Counted from the first letter of the stretch, positions 39,786 through 49,259 are shown. The stretch is 64,000 nucleotides of DNA from Symbiodinium natans (GCA_905221605.1 CAJNDS010002745.1:358501-422500); one strand, 5' to 3'. Notes: a model not told the origin generated them from the letters alone. Made by a program: numbers and translations.

Positions 39786-40242
39786 TAATATAATTATAGG
39801 TTTAAGGCTTAAGGTTCAAGCTTTTATAAGGTTTAGCGCTTAGGAGGGCAACGCTCGGGTAAGCAGGGTACAGGGTACCGTGAACGAGGCTTGTAATGTA
39901 ACTACCAGGGTCCAGGGTTCTTATCTTCCCTGTAAATTCCTACTCTGTTCTTGGGTTCCCTGATTGGATTCAACAGTCAGACCTACGAAAGGGCGCCCCA
40001 CCCTCAACAGGCGATAGTCCATATTATCCCAAGGTCCCAAAGCCCCAAGATGTTGTTTTAGGGTTTAAGGTTTAGGGTTTACAGGAATTTGAAGCAACCC
40101 TTCCTCCTCCCTCCCCCCCCCCCCCCCCCCCCCTCCCAGATGGGATGAACACCTCCACTCTCCCTGGCCCACGAGCATAGGGTTTAGGGTTTACGGCTCA
40201 ATGCTCAAAAAAACAAGGGGTTTCGGGGGCTTGAAAAACCTA

Positions 40243-40315
40243 AACCCATTGAGTCAAGGCATTTTGGCGTGGCGATCTTGGATGGGCGAAGATGGCAGGG
40301 CCCGCGAAGGGCCCC
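40243..40315 (-). CDS. unrecognised exon
   Basis: GPFAGPAIFAHPRSPRQNAL. Confidence 0.5.
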
Positions 40316-40384
40316 TAAACCCTAAACCCTAAACCCTTAACCCTAAGCCCTAAAACCGAAAACCCTGAACCCTAAACCCTAAAC

Positions 40385-40456
40385 CCTAAACCCTAAAACC
40401 CTAAAACCCTAAAACCCTAAAACCCTAAAACCCTAAAACCCTAAAACCCTAAAACA
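40385..40456. repeat. CCCTAAAA octamer array
   Basis: Eight or nine consecutive octamers next to CCCTAAA heptamers. Confidence 0.95.
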
Positions 40457-40477
40457 CCTACACCCCAAACCCTCAAC

Positions 40478-40538
40478 CGTGTTTTCAAGTGCTCCAGGGA
40501 GCCCTTGGAACATGGCGTCGCCCAACCCACGTGCACTT
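40478..40538 (-). CDS. short exon
   Basis: VHVGWATPCSKGSLEHLKTR. Confidence 0.55.
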
Positions 40539-40639
40539 AAACACTAAGCCCCACCTCAAGGACCCTGCGGTTTAGGGTTTAGGGTTTAGGGTTTCGGGTT
40601 TAGGGTTTAGGGTTTCGGGTTTAGGGTTTCGGGGTTAAC

Positions 40640-40690
40640 GCAAGAGGCCTGGCCATACTCGAAGAGAAGCTGACGGATCTGCCTGGGACA
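40640..40690 (-). CDS. short exon
   Basis: RQIRQLLFEYGQASC after GTCCCAG^GCAG. Other frames open. Confidence 0.45.
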
Positions 40691-41082
40691 GAAGCCAGAA
40701 ATCGTATGGGTCGGGTTTAGGTTTAGGGTATAGGGTTGGGGGTTTAGGGTTTAGGGTTGGGGGGGGTGGAGGGCTTAGGGCTTTGGGCTTGGGATGTTCA
40801 GGGTTTGGAACTTGTTCAGGCTCGAGGGTTTCAACCCTACTTGCCATTGGTTTGTTGGTTGTGCAAGTGGGACCACCCCCCCCTCGGCCCCCCCCCCCCC
40901 AGTCATAAGTAGGGTGCTAAGGGCCTTAAGTTGCGTTCCAAGTCTTCTGCTTCAGGTTTTCATTCCCATACAAGTAGTGGGCTTTAGGTTCCAACGTAAC
41001 GCAAACACAGGCGTCGAATCGGAGTGATGGGAGGAGGGAGGAGAGATGGGATGGGGAAAGTGGGAGGTGGGAGGTGGGAGGT

Positions 41083-41183
41083 GGGACATCGCGTAGCAAA
41101 ACCGTGGCAAGATCGAATCGAAATATCGATGTCGATCCCATCGAATGGGTCAGGGCAAGTCTCGGGGTTCGACCACAGCACAA
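41083..41183 (-). CDS. unrecognised exon
   Basis: WSNPETCPDPFDGIDIDISI, then RSCHGFATRCP. Confidence 0.6.
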
Positions 41184-41284
41184 TAATTAAGGGTACCCTG
41201 CTTTTGAGTTGCTTACACCCTAAACCCTAAACCCTAAACACTTGAAAAGGGAACCTTGAACCGAAAAAAGGGCAAAAAGGGTAC

Positions 41285-41342
41285 CTCTGCGCGAGCAAGA
41301 CGACCGAACTAACCTCGGGGACCAGACTACCACATGAACCGA
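41285..41342 (-). CDS. short exon
   Basis: GSCGSLVPEVSSVVLLAQR. Confidence 0.5.
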
Positions 41343-41429
41343 ATATGGCGGTCATACTACCCCATACTTTTGTTCCTCCTAAGGTATATGAACCATACAC
41401 CCCCTACGTCAACCCTAAACCCTCAACTC

Positions 41430-41562
41430 ATGGTACTTATTTACCAATCATAACTGTACTTATAACCTACTTAAAAGCCCCTTAACAGTGCCCTAATATG
41501 GCTATAAGTACAGTCAAAAGTAGATTTGTACTTGGTGAATAAGTACCATGAACCTCCAAGCC
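41430..41562. mobile_element. family C element
   Basis: GGTACTTATTTACCAATCAT inverted against GTGAATAAGTACCATGAACC. A further inverted element (CCTAGGCTGCCCAGTAAC / CTACTGGGCATCCTAG) follows at 41562-41690. Confidence 0.65.
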
Positions 41563-41695
41563 TAGGCTGCCCAGTAACCTAGGCTTACAAAGGGTACCCT
41601 TTCTTGCTTAAAGGGGTTTATAAGGGAACCTAAACCCCCCAAAAAGGGAATAAGGGTACTACTGGGCATCCTAGCAGCAAAGTGAATACCTTAAG

Positions 41696-41812
41696 ACTCC
41701 ATGGACCCTCCTACAGAGGGACTGGTACCTCCTAAGGAGGGTTCTGGGGTCTCAATTCTTGGGGATTTGAGGGCCCAAGAGCCTTAGGGTAAGTACCATG
41801 AACCTCCAAGCA
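41696..41812. mobile_element. block K plus a family C end
   Basis: Block K, then GTAAGTACCATGAACCTCCAAG. A recombinant of the parts seen at 32575-32796. Confidence 0.6.
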
Positions 41813-41814
41813 AA

Positions 41815-41905
41815 GGAAGACACACAGAAGCGGTTCTGAGCCACCCGCATCTCGAGCAGCGTTCGCTGACTCCGCATGGCCTCACTTTGGACCTTGAAGG
41901 CGGGT
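41815..41905 (-). CDS. unrecognised exon
   Basis: PAFKVQSEAMRSQRTLLEMR, then VAQNRFCVSSF. Ends at the family C element. Confidence 0.65.
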
Positions 41906-41945
41906 GTAGGGTTTAGGGTTTAAGGTTTAGGGTTTAGGGTTTAGG

Positions 41946-42076
41946 GTTGTTTACTAGCACTATTCTTACTACTAATACTACGACGATGACGACGACTACC
42001 ACTACCACTACCGCTACCGCTACCGCAACTGCTACTGCCACCACTACCACTACCACTACCACTACCACGACTAATT

Positions 42077-42164
<88 letters not shown>

Positions 42165-42365
42165 GCACTAGTACTAGTACTGGTACTGGTACTAGTACTG
42201 GTACTAGTACTGCTAGTACTACTAGTACTACTAGTACTACTAGTACTACTAGTACTACTAGTACTACTAGTACTACTAGTACTACTAGTACTACTAGTAC
42301 TACTAGTACTACTACTACTACTAGTACTACTAGTACTACTACTACTGCTACTACTACTACTACTG

Positions 42366-42400
<35 letters not shown>

Positions 42401-42402
42401 GA
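41946..42402. repeat. trinucleotide and (TACTAG) microsatellite
   Basis: (TAC)n, (GAC)n and (TACTAGTAC)n blocks. Ser/Val/Thr homopolymer ORFs are artefacts. Confidence 0.97.
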
Positions 42403-42404
42403 TC

Positions 42405-42626
42405 TGCAGCTGTTTATTCCGAAGACATTCCCCGCCACTGCGACGGATGCCACCGCCCACTGCGCGGGATGCTAGTGACTGCTGTGCCTGCTGCCAGTGC
42501 AGCGGGCAGAGCTTGCGAAAACAACGCGCGCACTGTACATTTGCACACAAAAACGCATATATGCGAACCGTGCGCGGAAGTGGCCTCCCTCACTCCCGTG
42601 CCAAAGCAGCCAGCGGCAGGCTGGAT
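42405..42626 (-). other. 3' flank of the WGR gene with a Cys-rich open frame
   Basis: A minus frame at 42550-42405 reads CANVQCARCFRKLCPLHWQQ and more. C-x4-C-x2-C-x4-C hints at zinc binding, but it lies after the stop and lacks a start, so it may be a separate exon or 3' UTR. Confidence 0.3.
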
Positions 42627-42669
42627 TTAGCGCTTCGCTGGTTTCTTCAAGACCTTCATCACTGTCTTC
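42627..42669 (-). CDS. WGR-domain protein, terminal exon
   Basis: KTVMKVLKKPAKR and TAA at 42629-42627. A Lys-rich C-terminus of a kind common in dinoflagellate nuclear proteins. In frame with the exon at 43008-42949 if the element plus one GAAG copy is removed. Confidence 0.75.
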
Positions 42670-42944
42670 CTTAGTAGTCCAGTAACCATATTATAATAAG
42701 GGCACCCTTTTTTGGTTGGTTACTTTATCAGGGAAGCCAGAACCCGCCCTAAACCCTAAACCCTAAACCCTAAACCCTAAACCCTAAACCCTAAACCCTG
42801 AACCCTAAACCCTAAACCCTAAACCCTAAACCCTAAACCCTAAACCCTAAACCCCTAAAGCCCTAAAGCCCTAAAGCCCTAAAGCCCTAAAGCCCTAAAG
42901 CCCTAAACCCTAAACGGGGTAAAGGGTACCACTGGGCTACCAAG
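42670..42944 (-). mobile_element. family L introner-like element with telomeric insert
   Basis: In sense CTTGGTAGCCC...GGACTACTAAG, flanked by GAAG on both sides (42948-42945, 42669-42666). The middle carries CCCTAAA and CCCTAAAG arrays (42748-42915), absent from the sister at 43009-43209. Confidence 0.8.
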
Positions 42945-42948
42945 CTTC

Positions 42949-43008
42949 GCACCAGCTGCTCGATCAGATGTCTTCGCAGCCGGAGCCGCCTTCGCACCTT
43001 CCCTTTTC
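42949..43008 (-). CDS. WGR-domain protein, third recognised exon
   Basis: 60 nt, reading KREGAKAAPAAKTSDRAAGA. Basic, Ala-rich, probably a flexible nucleic-acid-binding tail. Confidence 0.75.
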
Positions 43009-43209
43009 CTTGGTAGCCCAATAACCATATTACTACCATAGTATAATAAGGGCACCCTTTTTGGGGTTGGCTATTTTAAAAGGGAACCCAAACCAAAATA
43101 TTACAATAAGGGCACCCTTTTTTGGGTTGGTTATGTTTCTAAGGGAACCCATAAGATCACAAAGATCACCAAAAAAAAGGGGTAAAGGGTACCACTTGGG
43201 GCTACCAAG
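43009..43209 (-). mobile_element. family L introner-like element
   Basis: In sense CTTGGTAGCCCC ... TTGGGCTACCAAG, flanked by GAAA on both sides (43213-43210, 43008-43005). Two internal copies of AATAAGGGCACCC..GGTTGG. Confidence 0.8.
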
Positions 43210-43213
43210 TTTC

Positions 43214-43439
43214 ACTAAGACAGATGCCACAAGGCTTTCGTGGGAGCCTTTTTTCCAAGTCTCTGTACCAGGACCAAGCAGGTGATAGGTGGGGTAGCCG
43301 TCGTAGTAGCCCCTGTGCTTGAAGTACCCTTTGCAGTCCTTCCTGGCTTTGCATGCAGTCTGAGCTTCGCACTCGTAGACCATGCCACTTGGGGTGATAT
43401 TCTTTGCATCAGTGATGGTGCCCTCCACCTTAGATGCTC
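43214..43439 (-). CDS. WGR-domain protein, second recognised exon
   Basis: KVEGTITDAKNITPSGMVYE, then CEAQTACKARKDCKGYFKHR, then YPTYHLLGPGTETWKKG. The spacing of four Cys followed by a tyrosine-rich strand recalls PAN/apple-like modules, but only weakly. The 5' boundary is set by matching frame and phase (GCGGAG^CATCT); a few codons either way are possible. Confidence 0.7.
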
Positions 43440-43589
43440 CGCTGACATGCATACACACACACACCCACACACGCACACATGCACACAATACAAACACACC
43501 GACACACACGTGCACACGAACCACACAGATTCACTCATTTACAACACAACACGCGACGGATGACTGCAAATTTGACATGCGAAATGCAC
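43440..43589 (-). repeat. CA-repeat intron of the WGR gene
   Basis: (CA)n/(CACG)n microsatellite between donor CTGC^GTGCAT and acceptor GGAG^CATC. Confidence 0.7.
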
Positions 43590-43885
43590 GCAGCTGCTGC
43601 TTTGGATCATCTAAGTCTTGCACGAAGTCATTGGAATACTTCGGCTTCAAGAATGTAGGGCACACCTTTGCCTTGCCGCACTCCTTGTAGCCCTTTCTGA
43701 TCTTCTCTTTCACTTTGCTCTCAACGAACCTGTCGGCCGCTTCAAGCTCATAGTGGATTTGACTGTCAGTTCTGCCTGTACTGCCCAGCTTTCCAAATGC
43801 CGAAATTGTAGCCTGACCTTCCTGCAGAATCTCCCAGAACTTGCCGTCGCCTTCGAGACGAATATCCATGATCCCCAAGTACAAC
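43590..43885 (-). CDS. WGR-domain protein, WGR exon
   Basis: Reads MDIRLEGDGKFWEILQEGQA, then TISAFGKLGSTGRTDSQIHY, then ADRFVESKVKEKIRKGYKEC. This is the WGR fold known from poly(ADP-ribose) polymerases and bacterial homologues: K-F-W/Y near the start, FGKLG-S-x-G in place of the WGR-V-G turn, and the closing F-x3-K-x-KEKI-x-KGY helix. In PARPs the domain binds DNA ends and 5' phosphates; here the Trp of the name motif is replaced by Phe (F-G-K). Acceptor CTCCAG^GTTG makes it an internal exon. Upstream exons are not identified. A nuclear DNA- or RNA-binding role is inferred. Confidence 0.8.
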
Positions 43886-44117
43886 CTGGAGCTACACCTG
43901 GCTTATCAGCTTGTGAACGCTACGATCAATGTCGCTAGTCTCTTCGTGTACCATCTACGCTATACAGCCACATGAACGTGAGCGGGGAGAGGCATCAACC
44001 GCCAAGAACCGAAAAGGCTGCTGCGAAAGCCGGGCGGAGGGATCGCGGGAACAAACTGGGCCTGGGTTTAGAGTTTAGGGTTTAGGGTTTAGGGTTTAGG
44101 GTTTCGGGTTTAGGGTT

Positions 44118-44278
44118 AGAGTCGCCGGGGAGATCCGAGGCGAGGGATTTTCGTGGCGATCTGCTTCCCCCCGCGATCTTCTTACTGGTTCTCAAGGAGG
44201 AAGCCGGGAATTTGGGAATTACCCTGCAAAATCCCCTGACGGGGCAAATAACGGCCTACGTCTTCCCGGCCAAGAACT
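44118..44278 (+). CDS. possible plus-strand exon
   Basis: LLPPAIFLLVLKEEAGNLGI, then TLQNPLTGQITAYVFPAKNL. 53 codons open. Minus frame KFPASSLRTSKKIAGGSRSP covers half of it and would fit as an upstream exon of the WGR gene. Confidence 0.4.
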
Positions 44279-44287
44279 TGTTTATAA

Positions 44288-44495
44288 GTCTGGCCCCTAA
44301 ACCCTAAACTCCAAAGCCTAAACCTAAGCCCTAAACCCTAAACCTCAAACCCTAACTAAACCCTCAACCTTAAACCTTAACCCCTAAACCCTAAACCCTA
44401 AACCCCAAACCCTAAACCCCAAACCCGAAACCCTAAACCCTAAACCCTAAACCCTAAACCCTAAACCCTAAACCCTAAACCCTAAACCCTAACAT
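44288..44495. repeat. CCCTAAA array
   Basis: About 25 units, including CCCCAAA and CCCGAAA variants. Confidence 0.95.
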
Positions 44496-44582
44496 CACCA
44501 GCCTGGCCCTCCAATTCTGCATCCATCTCCATCGCGCGAGCCCTGCCATGGCAGCCACCACAACATAACATGCCGGGGGGCC
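44495..44582 (-). CDS. unrecognised exon
   Basis: MLCCGGCHGRARAMEMDAEL, then EGQAGD. Confidence 0.5.
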
Positions 44583-44754
44583 TGGATAGTTAGGTTTAGG
44601 GTTTAGGGTTTAGGGTTTAGGGTTTAGGGTTTAGGGTTTAGGGTTTCGGGTTTAGGGTTTCGGGTTTAGGGTTTAGTAGGGTCCGCCGACCCTGGCGGCG
44701 TGTTGGATGGGAAAAGGAGGTGAAACCTCCCTCTTTCCCTCCTTACCCCCCCCA

Positions 44755-44793
44755 AAACGCGGGGGGGGGGGGGGGGGGAGGGGGGGGGGGGGG

Positions 44794-44866
<73 letters not shown>

Positions 44867-45150
44867 GGGGGGGGTCGGTGCACATTTTTTCGGAGGACCG
44901 CGCCAGCACGGGGGGGTAGGGGCGCCCTCAGCAAAATCAGCGTTTCCCGCCTCCCCCCCCCCCCCTTCCCCCCCCCCCCCACCCGCCCCCCCCCACCCCC
45001 CCCCCCCCCCCCACCCCCCCCCCCCCCCCCCCCACCCCCCCCCCCCCCCAACCCCCCCCCCAACCCCCCCCCCCCCACCCCACCCCCCCCACCCCCACCC
45101 CCCACCCCCCACCCCCCCCCCCCTCCCACCCCCTCCCCCCCCACCTGTCT
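44755..45150. repeat. G-arm and C-arm inverted tract
   Basis: 44760-44877 is almost pure G; 44953-45146 almost pure C. The 75 bp spacer contains GCGCCCTCAGCAAAATCAGC. No coding. Confidence 0.95.
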
Positions 45151-45194
45151 TTTTGGCTTGAGCTTGTCCTGGTGCTACCCCCTACCCCCCCCCA

Positions 45195-45285
45195 AACGAT
45201 TCACAGAACTCTGCCGGGGATGATCTTCCATGCGAGCGGGTCTCAACTATGCTCCAGCGGGGTCGGCGGCTTGAGCCGGAGGCTC
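45195..45285 (-). CDS. unrecognised exon
   Basis: RASGSSRRPRWSIVETRSHG, then RSSPAEFCES. Confidence 0.5.
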
Positions 45286-45289
45286 TTAA

Positions 45290-46570
45290 ATTTAGTAGGG
45301 TTTAATAGGGTTTAATAGGGTTTAGGGGATAATAGGGTTTAGGGGAGAATGGGGTTTGGGGAACTATTACAGTCTAAGTATGTAAGATATAGGGACCACA
45401 AGGGAATACTATTAGTATAGTTGTTCCGACCTCTGTGGTCGCACAAACACACCGTGTCTGTGTGCTCTCTCGATGTTTAGACGTATGAGAAATTTGCTGA
45501 ATAGATCAAGAAATAAACACAGGCATAGCTAATTGTACATGTGTATATCGATATAAGAATGAATAGCGTTCAGGGTTTTGTACGTAGGTTATCGCTTCCT
45601 CTTGCCTAAAGTTAGTACAGCCAGGGGGCCCCACTACTTGAAGATGTCGGCCTTTAGCCCAACCCTAAACCCTGCAAACCTTAGGGTAGTTTCTAGGGTT
45701 TAGGGTTTAGGGTGCATGGGTCCCTGAATATATGGGCCCTTCAAATTAGGGGGGGGGGGGTCTATCCTTCCTTGAAAAAACCCTATACAAGCCCAAGGGC
45801 CCATACTTCAGAACCCTTCTAAGGGAGGTAAGGGACCATATTAAAGTGTTTAGGGTTTAGGGTTTAGGGTTTGAAGAAGGGCCCCATGAAGCTAGCCCCT
45901 AGAAGCCTGAGACCCCAGAGCCGCCTAGGAATTGCCCTTTTGGGGGTTAAAGGGGCTTGTAAGGGGGTTTAGGGTTTAGGGGTTTAGGGGTTTGGGGGTT
46001 TAGGGGTTTAGGGGTTTAGGGGTTTAGGGGTTTAGGGGTTTAGGGGTTTAGGGTTTAGGGGTTTAGGGTACCTATGCCCTAGCCCGATAAGCCCCATACA
46101 TTCTTGGGACCTTATGGTTCATGATGTCTGCCTTTGCCCCTAAACCCTCCCAGGGTCCTTTTATAGGGTTCTTAAGGGAGGGGGGTTCAAGAGTGGCATG
46201 TAACTCAAGGTTCCCTAATACTCCCTAGTACTCCCTAAGGCTCCCCAAGGCCCCCTAAACCCTAAATCCTAAACCCTAAACCCTAAACCCCCCTCCCGTA
46301 AGAACCCTATAAGGTCCTTTGCCCTTGCTTATCGGGATCCGAAGCCTGGGCCCTGATTCTGTTCTGTGCGTATACACAAGGGTTTAGGGTTTAGGGTGTA
46401 GGGTTTAGGGTTTAGGGTTTAGGGGTATGTATACTTAATAAGGGTTGTAGAACAGGGGAACCAAAAATTAGGGGCCCATACTTGGGACCCTAGATAAATC
46501 TTTATGAGATTCGAAATCCCAGAGATCATTCCGGAATCAACCGGGCCTAGCGGGGAAAACCCTAAACTAA
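45290..46570. other. gene-poor stretch
   Basis: TTTAATAGGG units (45293-45350), an AT-rich unique segment (45430-45620), a family Q copy (45705-45845), TTTAGGGG octamers (45965-46065), a family E copy (46145-46320) and telomeric repeats. No exon seen. Confidence 0.55.
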
Positions 46571-46574
46571 ACCC

Positions 46575-46672
46575 GAACTCCGGCCTGAGATAATGCACCG
46601 CCAGCTTCAGTTCAGCTTTCCGCTGGTAAATCATCTCGTCCTGCAACACGCGCCCGCTTGAAAACACGGACC
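46575..46672 (-). CDS. unrecognised exon
   Basis: VFSSGRVLQDEMIYQRKAEL, then KLAVHYLRPEF. Confidence 0.7.
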
Positions 46673-46775
46673 CTCTAAGCCCTTGAACCCGCTAAGCCCT
46701 TAAAGCCTTAAACACTAAAACCCTTAAACTCTTAATCCCTTATCTACCCTTAAACCCATTATATACTCTCCTAAA

Positions 46776-46842
46776 CCCAGCTTTTGGAGCACGTCCTCTT
46801 CCCTCAGTCCCTCTTTTGCCGGAACCGAGTAAGCCCGGGTTG
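46776..46842 (-). CDS. unrecognised exon
   Basis: RAYSVPAKEGLREEDVLQKL. Confidence 0.6.
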
Positions 46843-47063
46843 TTGTGTAATAGGGATGGCTTTCTATCTGAGTGTTGTTACATGACCCTAAACCCTAAAC
46901 CCTAAACCCTAAAACCCTAAACCCTAAACCCTAAACCCTAAACCCTTGAGACACCCCAGGGCTCAGCGGGTTGAGGGATTTCAGGGTTGAGGGTGTTTAG
47001 TGCTTATTTAGGGTCTAGGGTTTAGGGTTTAGGGTTTAGGGTTTAGGGCTTGGGGTTTAGGGA

Positions 47064-47182
47064 TTGGGTTTCCGTCGTGGCAGGCCTGCTTGTCGGAATG
47101 CGCACGGTGGTACTCCGACTGCTTCTCATGGCCTCGGGACGTTTCGAGGGCCTTGTGTTCAAGGGATTGGAACTTGGAATCT
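47064..47182 (-). CDS. charged helical exon
   Basis: SKFQSLEHKALETSRGHEKQ, then SEYHRAHSDKQACHDGN. Confidence 0.65.
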
Positions 47183-47214
47183 CAACCCTCAACCCTCAAC
47201 CCTCAATCCTGAAC

Positions 47215-47311
47215 CTCAACCCGAACCCTAAACCCTAAACCCTAAACCCTAAACCCTAAACCCTAAACCCTAAACCCTAAACCCTAAACCCTAAACCCTA
47301 AACCCTAAACC

Positions 47312-47371
<60 letters not shown>

Positions 47372-47376
47372 ACCCT
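47215..47376. repeat. CCCTAAA array passing into CCCTCAA array
   Basis: About 13 CCCTAAA units followed by ten CCCTCAA units with a sharp switch at about 47310. Confidence 0.97.
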
Positions 47377-47379
47377 ACG

Positions 47380-47467
47380 CGAAATGTGGCTGGGCCCGAT
47401 ACGCTTCAAGTGCGCAGGACTCGGGAACCACCTGTGCAGCATCTTGCAAGCGCAGGGAACGCATAAC
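47380..47467 (-). CDS. unrecognised exon
   Basis: VMRSLRLQDAAQVVPESCAL, then EAYRAQPHFA. Confidence 0.65.
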
Positions 47468-47795
47468 CCCTTTAAAGTGTATATACAGGGCCCTATATAG
47501 TCCTTTAAAGGGTATATATGTATATATAGGGGGATAAATAGGGTACCCTATATAATCCCTTAAAGGGTATGTGCTAAGCCAGGGGTCTGTGGGACCCTAG
47601 ACCGTGCACCCTACAAGCGTAACACCCCTAAACCCTAAACCCCTTAATTCATCATAGTTCCCAAACCCTAAGCCCTCCACCCCAAACACCCCTACCCTTT
47701 GAACATCCCTATTACGAGGGTTTAGGGAGGGTTAGGGGGGTTGATGAAGGCAAGGCAAACCGGAACCCCTAGAACTTGAACCCTCACCTCCGAAA

Positions 47796-47815
47796 GTTAA
47801 AGCCACCTGAAGGGT
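47796..47815 (-). CDS. possible 19-20 nt micro-exon
   Basis: CTTCAG^GTGGCTTTAACTTTCGGAG^GTGAGG has both consensus sites. Confidence 0.3.
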
Positions 47816-47817
47816 TT

Positions 47818-47955
47818 CGGGTTTAGGGTTTGAGGTTTGGGGTTTGGGGTTTAGGGTTTAGGGTTTAGGGTTTGGGGTTTAGGGTTTAGGGTTTGGGGTT
47901 TAGGGCTTGGGGTTTGGGGTTTAGGGTTTGGGGTTTGGGGTTTGGGGTTTAGGGA
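47818..47955. repeat. TTTAGGG/TTTGGGG array
   Basis: About 19 units. Confidence 0.95.
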
Positions 47956-48071
47956 GGCCTGATGTACACCCTCAACCCCTGAACTTGCAACCCAGAGTCT
48001 CTTCAACCCTAAACCCTAAACCCTAAACGCTCAACCCTGAACCCTGAACCCCGAGCCCTCATCCCTCACAG

Positions 48072-48184
48072 GAGAGAATGCCGTTCTGTCGGGCACCTCC
48101 TGCAGACGAAGCATGGGAAGCGCGTGCGCGCACCGGGGCCTTTGCGACAGCCAACATGGTAACAAGGGTGTTGAGGGTAGAGGA
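48072..48184 (-). CDS. unrecognised exon with canonical donor
   Basis: LNTLVTMLAVAKAPVRARAS, then HASSAGGARQNGILSC. Donor CTCCT^GTGAGG. Confidence 0.6.
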
Positions 48185-48354
48185 CCCTAAACCCTAAACC
48201 CTAAACCCTGAACCCCAAACCCTAAACTACCCTAAACCCTAAACCCTAAACCTTAAACCCTCCGGAGCCCCAAGGTCCCAAAACCCCCAAAAACCCTAAA
48301 GACCCCTGAAGACACCTAAGACCCCTAAAGACCCCTAAAACTCTACACCCCTGG

Positions 48355-48408
48355 TTTAGGGTTTAGGGTTTAGGGTTTAGGGTTTAGGGTTTAGGGTTTA
48401 GGGTTTAG
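48355..48408. repeat. TTTAGGG array
   Basis: About eight units. Confidence 0.95.
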
Positions 48409-48434
48409 CCCCAAACCCCTCAATTGAGGACCCT

Positions 48435-48598
48435 AAAGCCAACACCCGCAGGGGCACAAAGGCTGAGGGAGTGTGATATGGATGTGGCCCTATACTTTCA
48501 AGGAGTTCGCAACTAAACTCCGAGGGTGATGGTTCAGGGGGAGCCCTCGAGGCAACTATAGTGAAGTCCCTGAGTTGCAGAGAATGAGGATTTCTGTT
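48435..48598 (-). CDS. unrecognised exon
   Basis: HSLQLRDFTIVASRAPPEPS, then PSEFSCELLESIGPHPYHTP, then SAFVPL. 52 codons; acceptor TTTAAAACAG^AAATCC. Confidence 0.7.
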
Positions 48599-48667
48599 TT
48601 AAAAATTTGCCATGAGGAAAAGGGCCACGATCTCTCATGTTCAGATCAGGGTTTTATGAAACAATAC

Positions 48668-48802
48668 TGGGAGGTTCGTGGGTGCTGCTTATAACTAGGG
48701 TTCGAAGTAGGATAGCAATAGTTATAAGTGGTTATAGCCCTAACTACAGGGTACATATAACCCCACTTATAAGTTCCCATGAAGCTCCAAGTAAACTACG
48801 GA
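48668..48802. mobile_element. family C element acting as an intron
   Basis: In sense begins GTAGTTTACTTGGAGCTTCA, giving the GT donor of the exon at 48857. Confidence 0.65.
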
Positions 48803-48857
48803 TACAGGACAGCGTGTTTCCTTTACTCAGAGGCCTGAGTGCCTGGAAAGATGGGTT
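48803..48857 (-). CDS. short exon before family C intron
   Basis: ALRPLSKGNTLSCI; acceptor TTTCCAG^G, donor ATCC^GTAGTT. Confidence 0.55.
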
Positions 48858-48909
48858 TCGGGTTTCGGGGTTTGAAGCAACTTCTCCTCAATGGGGTTTG
48901 AGAGGAAAG

Positions 48910-49000
48910 TGGGGTTTAGGGTTTAGGGTTTAGGGTTTAGGGTTTAGGGTTTAGGGTTTAGGGTTTAGGGTTTAGGGTTTAGGGTTTAGGGTTTAGGGTT
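48910..49000. repeat. perfect TTTAGGG array, about 13 units
   Basis: Uninterrupted. Confidence 0.97.
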
Positions 49001-49004
49001 GGGG

Positions 49005-49107
49005 GTGCCCCTTCCGTATTCCAGGGACATCAAGGAGAGCGACGCCTTGATTTAGACATCGCAATGCGAGCCAGTCATCCGCTTGCTACTGCAGATGACC
49101 AGGTGAT
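49005..49107 (-). CDS. unrecognised exon
   Basis: QADDWLALRCLNQGVALLDV, then PGIRKGHPQ, after TCTGCAG^TAG. Confidence 0.6.
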
Positions 49108-49259
49108 GCTCCCTGAGTAATTATTGCTCTGATTGAAGGGACTTTCAGTGGAAACATGAACACTCCGACCTAGAAACTCTAAACCCAAAAACCGTTGAAC
49201 AACCGAAGAACACTAAGCCCTATAAGCCCTAAACCCTCCCCCGCCAAAAACAAAAAACG

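Noticed and set aside
41941-42550. Valine, serine and leucine repeat ORFs
   Set aside because: Translations of (TAC)n/(TACTAG)n in different frames.
43206-43209. Canonical GT-AG splicing at the family L ends (CTTG^GTAGCC ... CCAAG^)
   Set aside because: It breaks the Lys/Ala-rich frame at both sites in the WGR gene; element plus target-copy removal restores it, so GA-AG or equivalent boundaries are preferred.
44666-45223. Glycine/proline ORFs over the G/C inverted tract
   Set aside because: Homopolymer artefacts in all frames.
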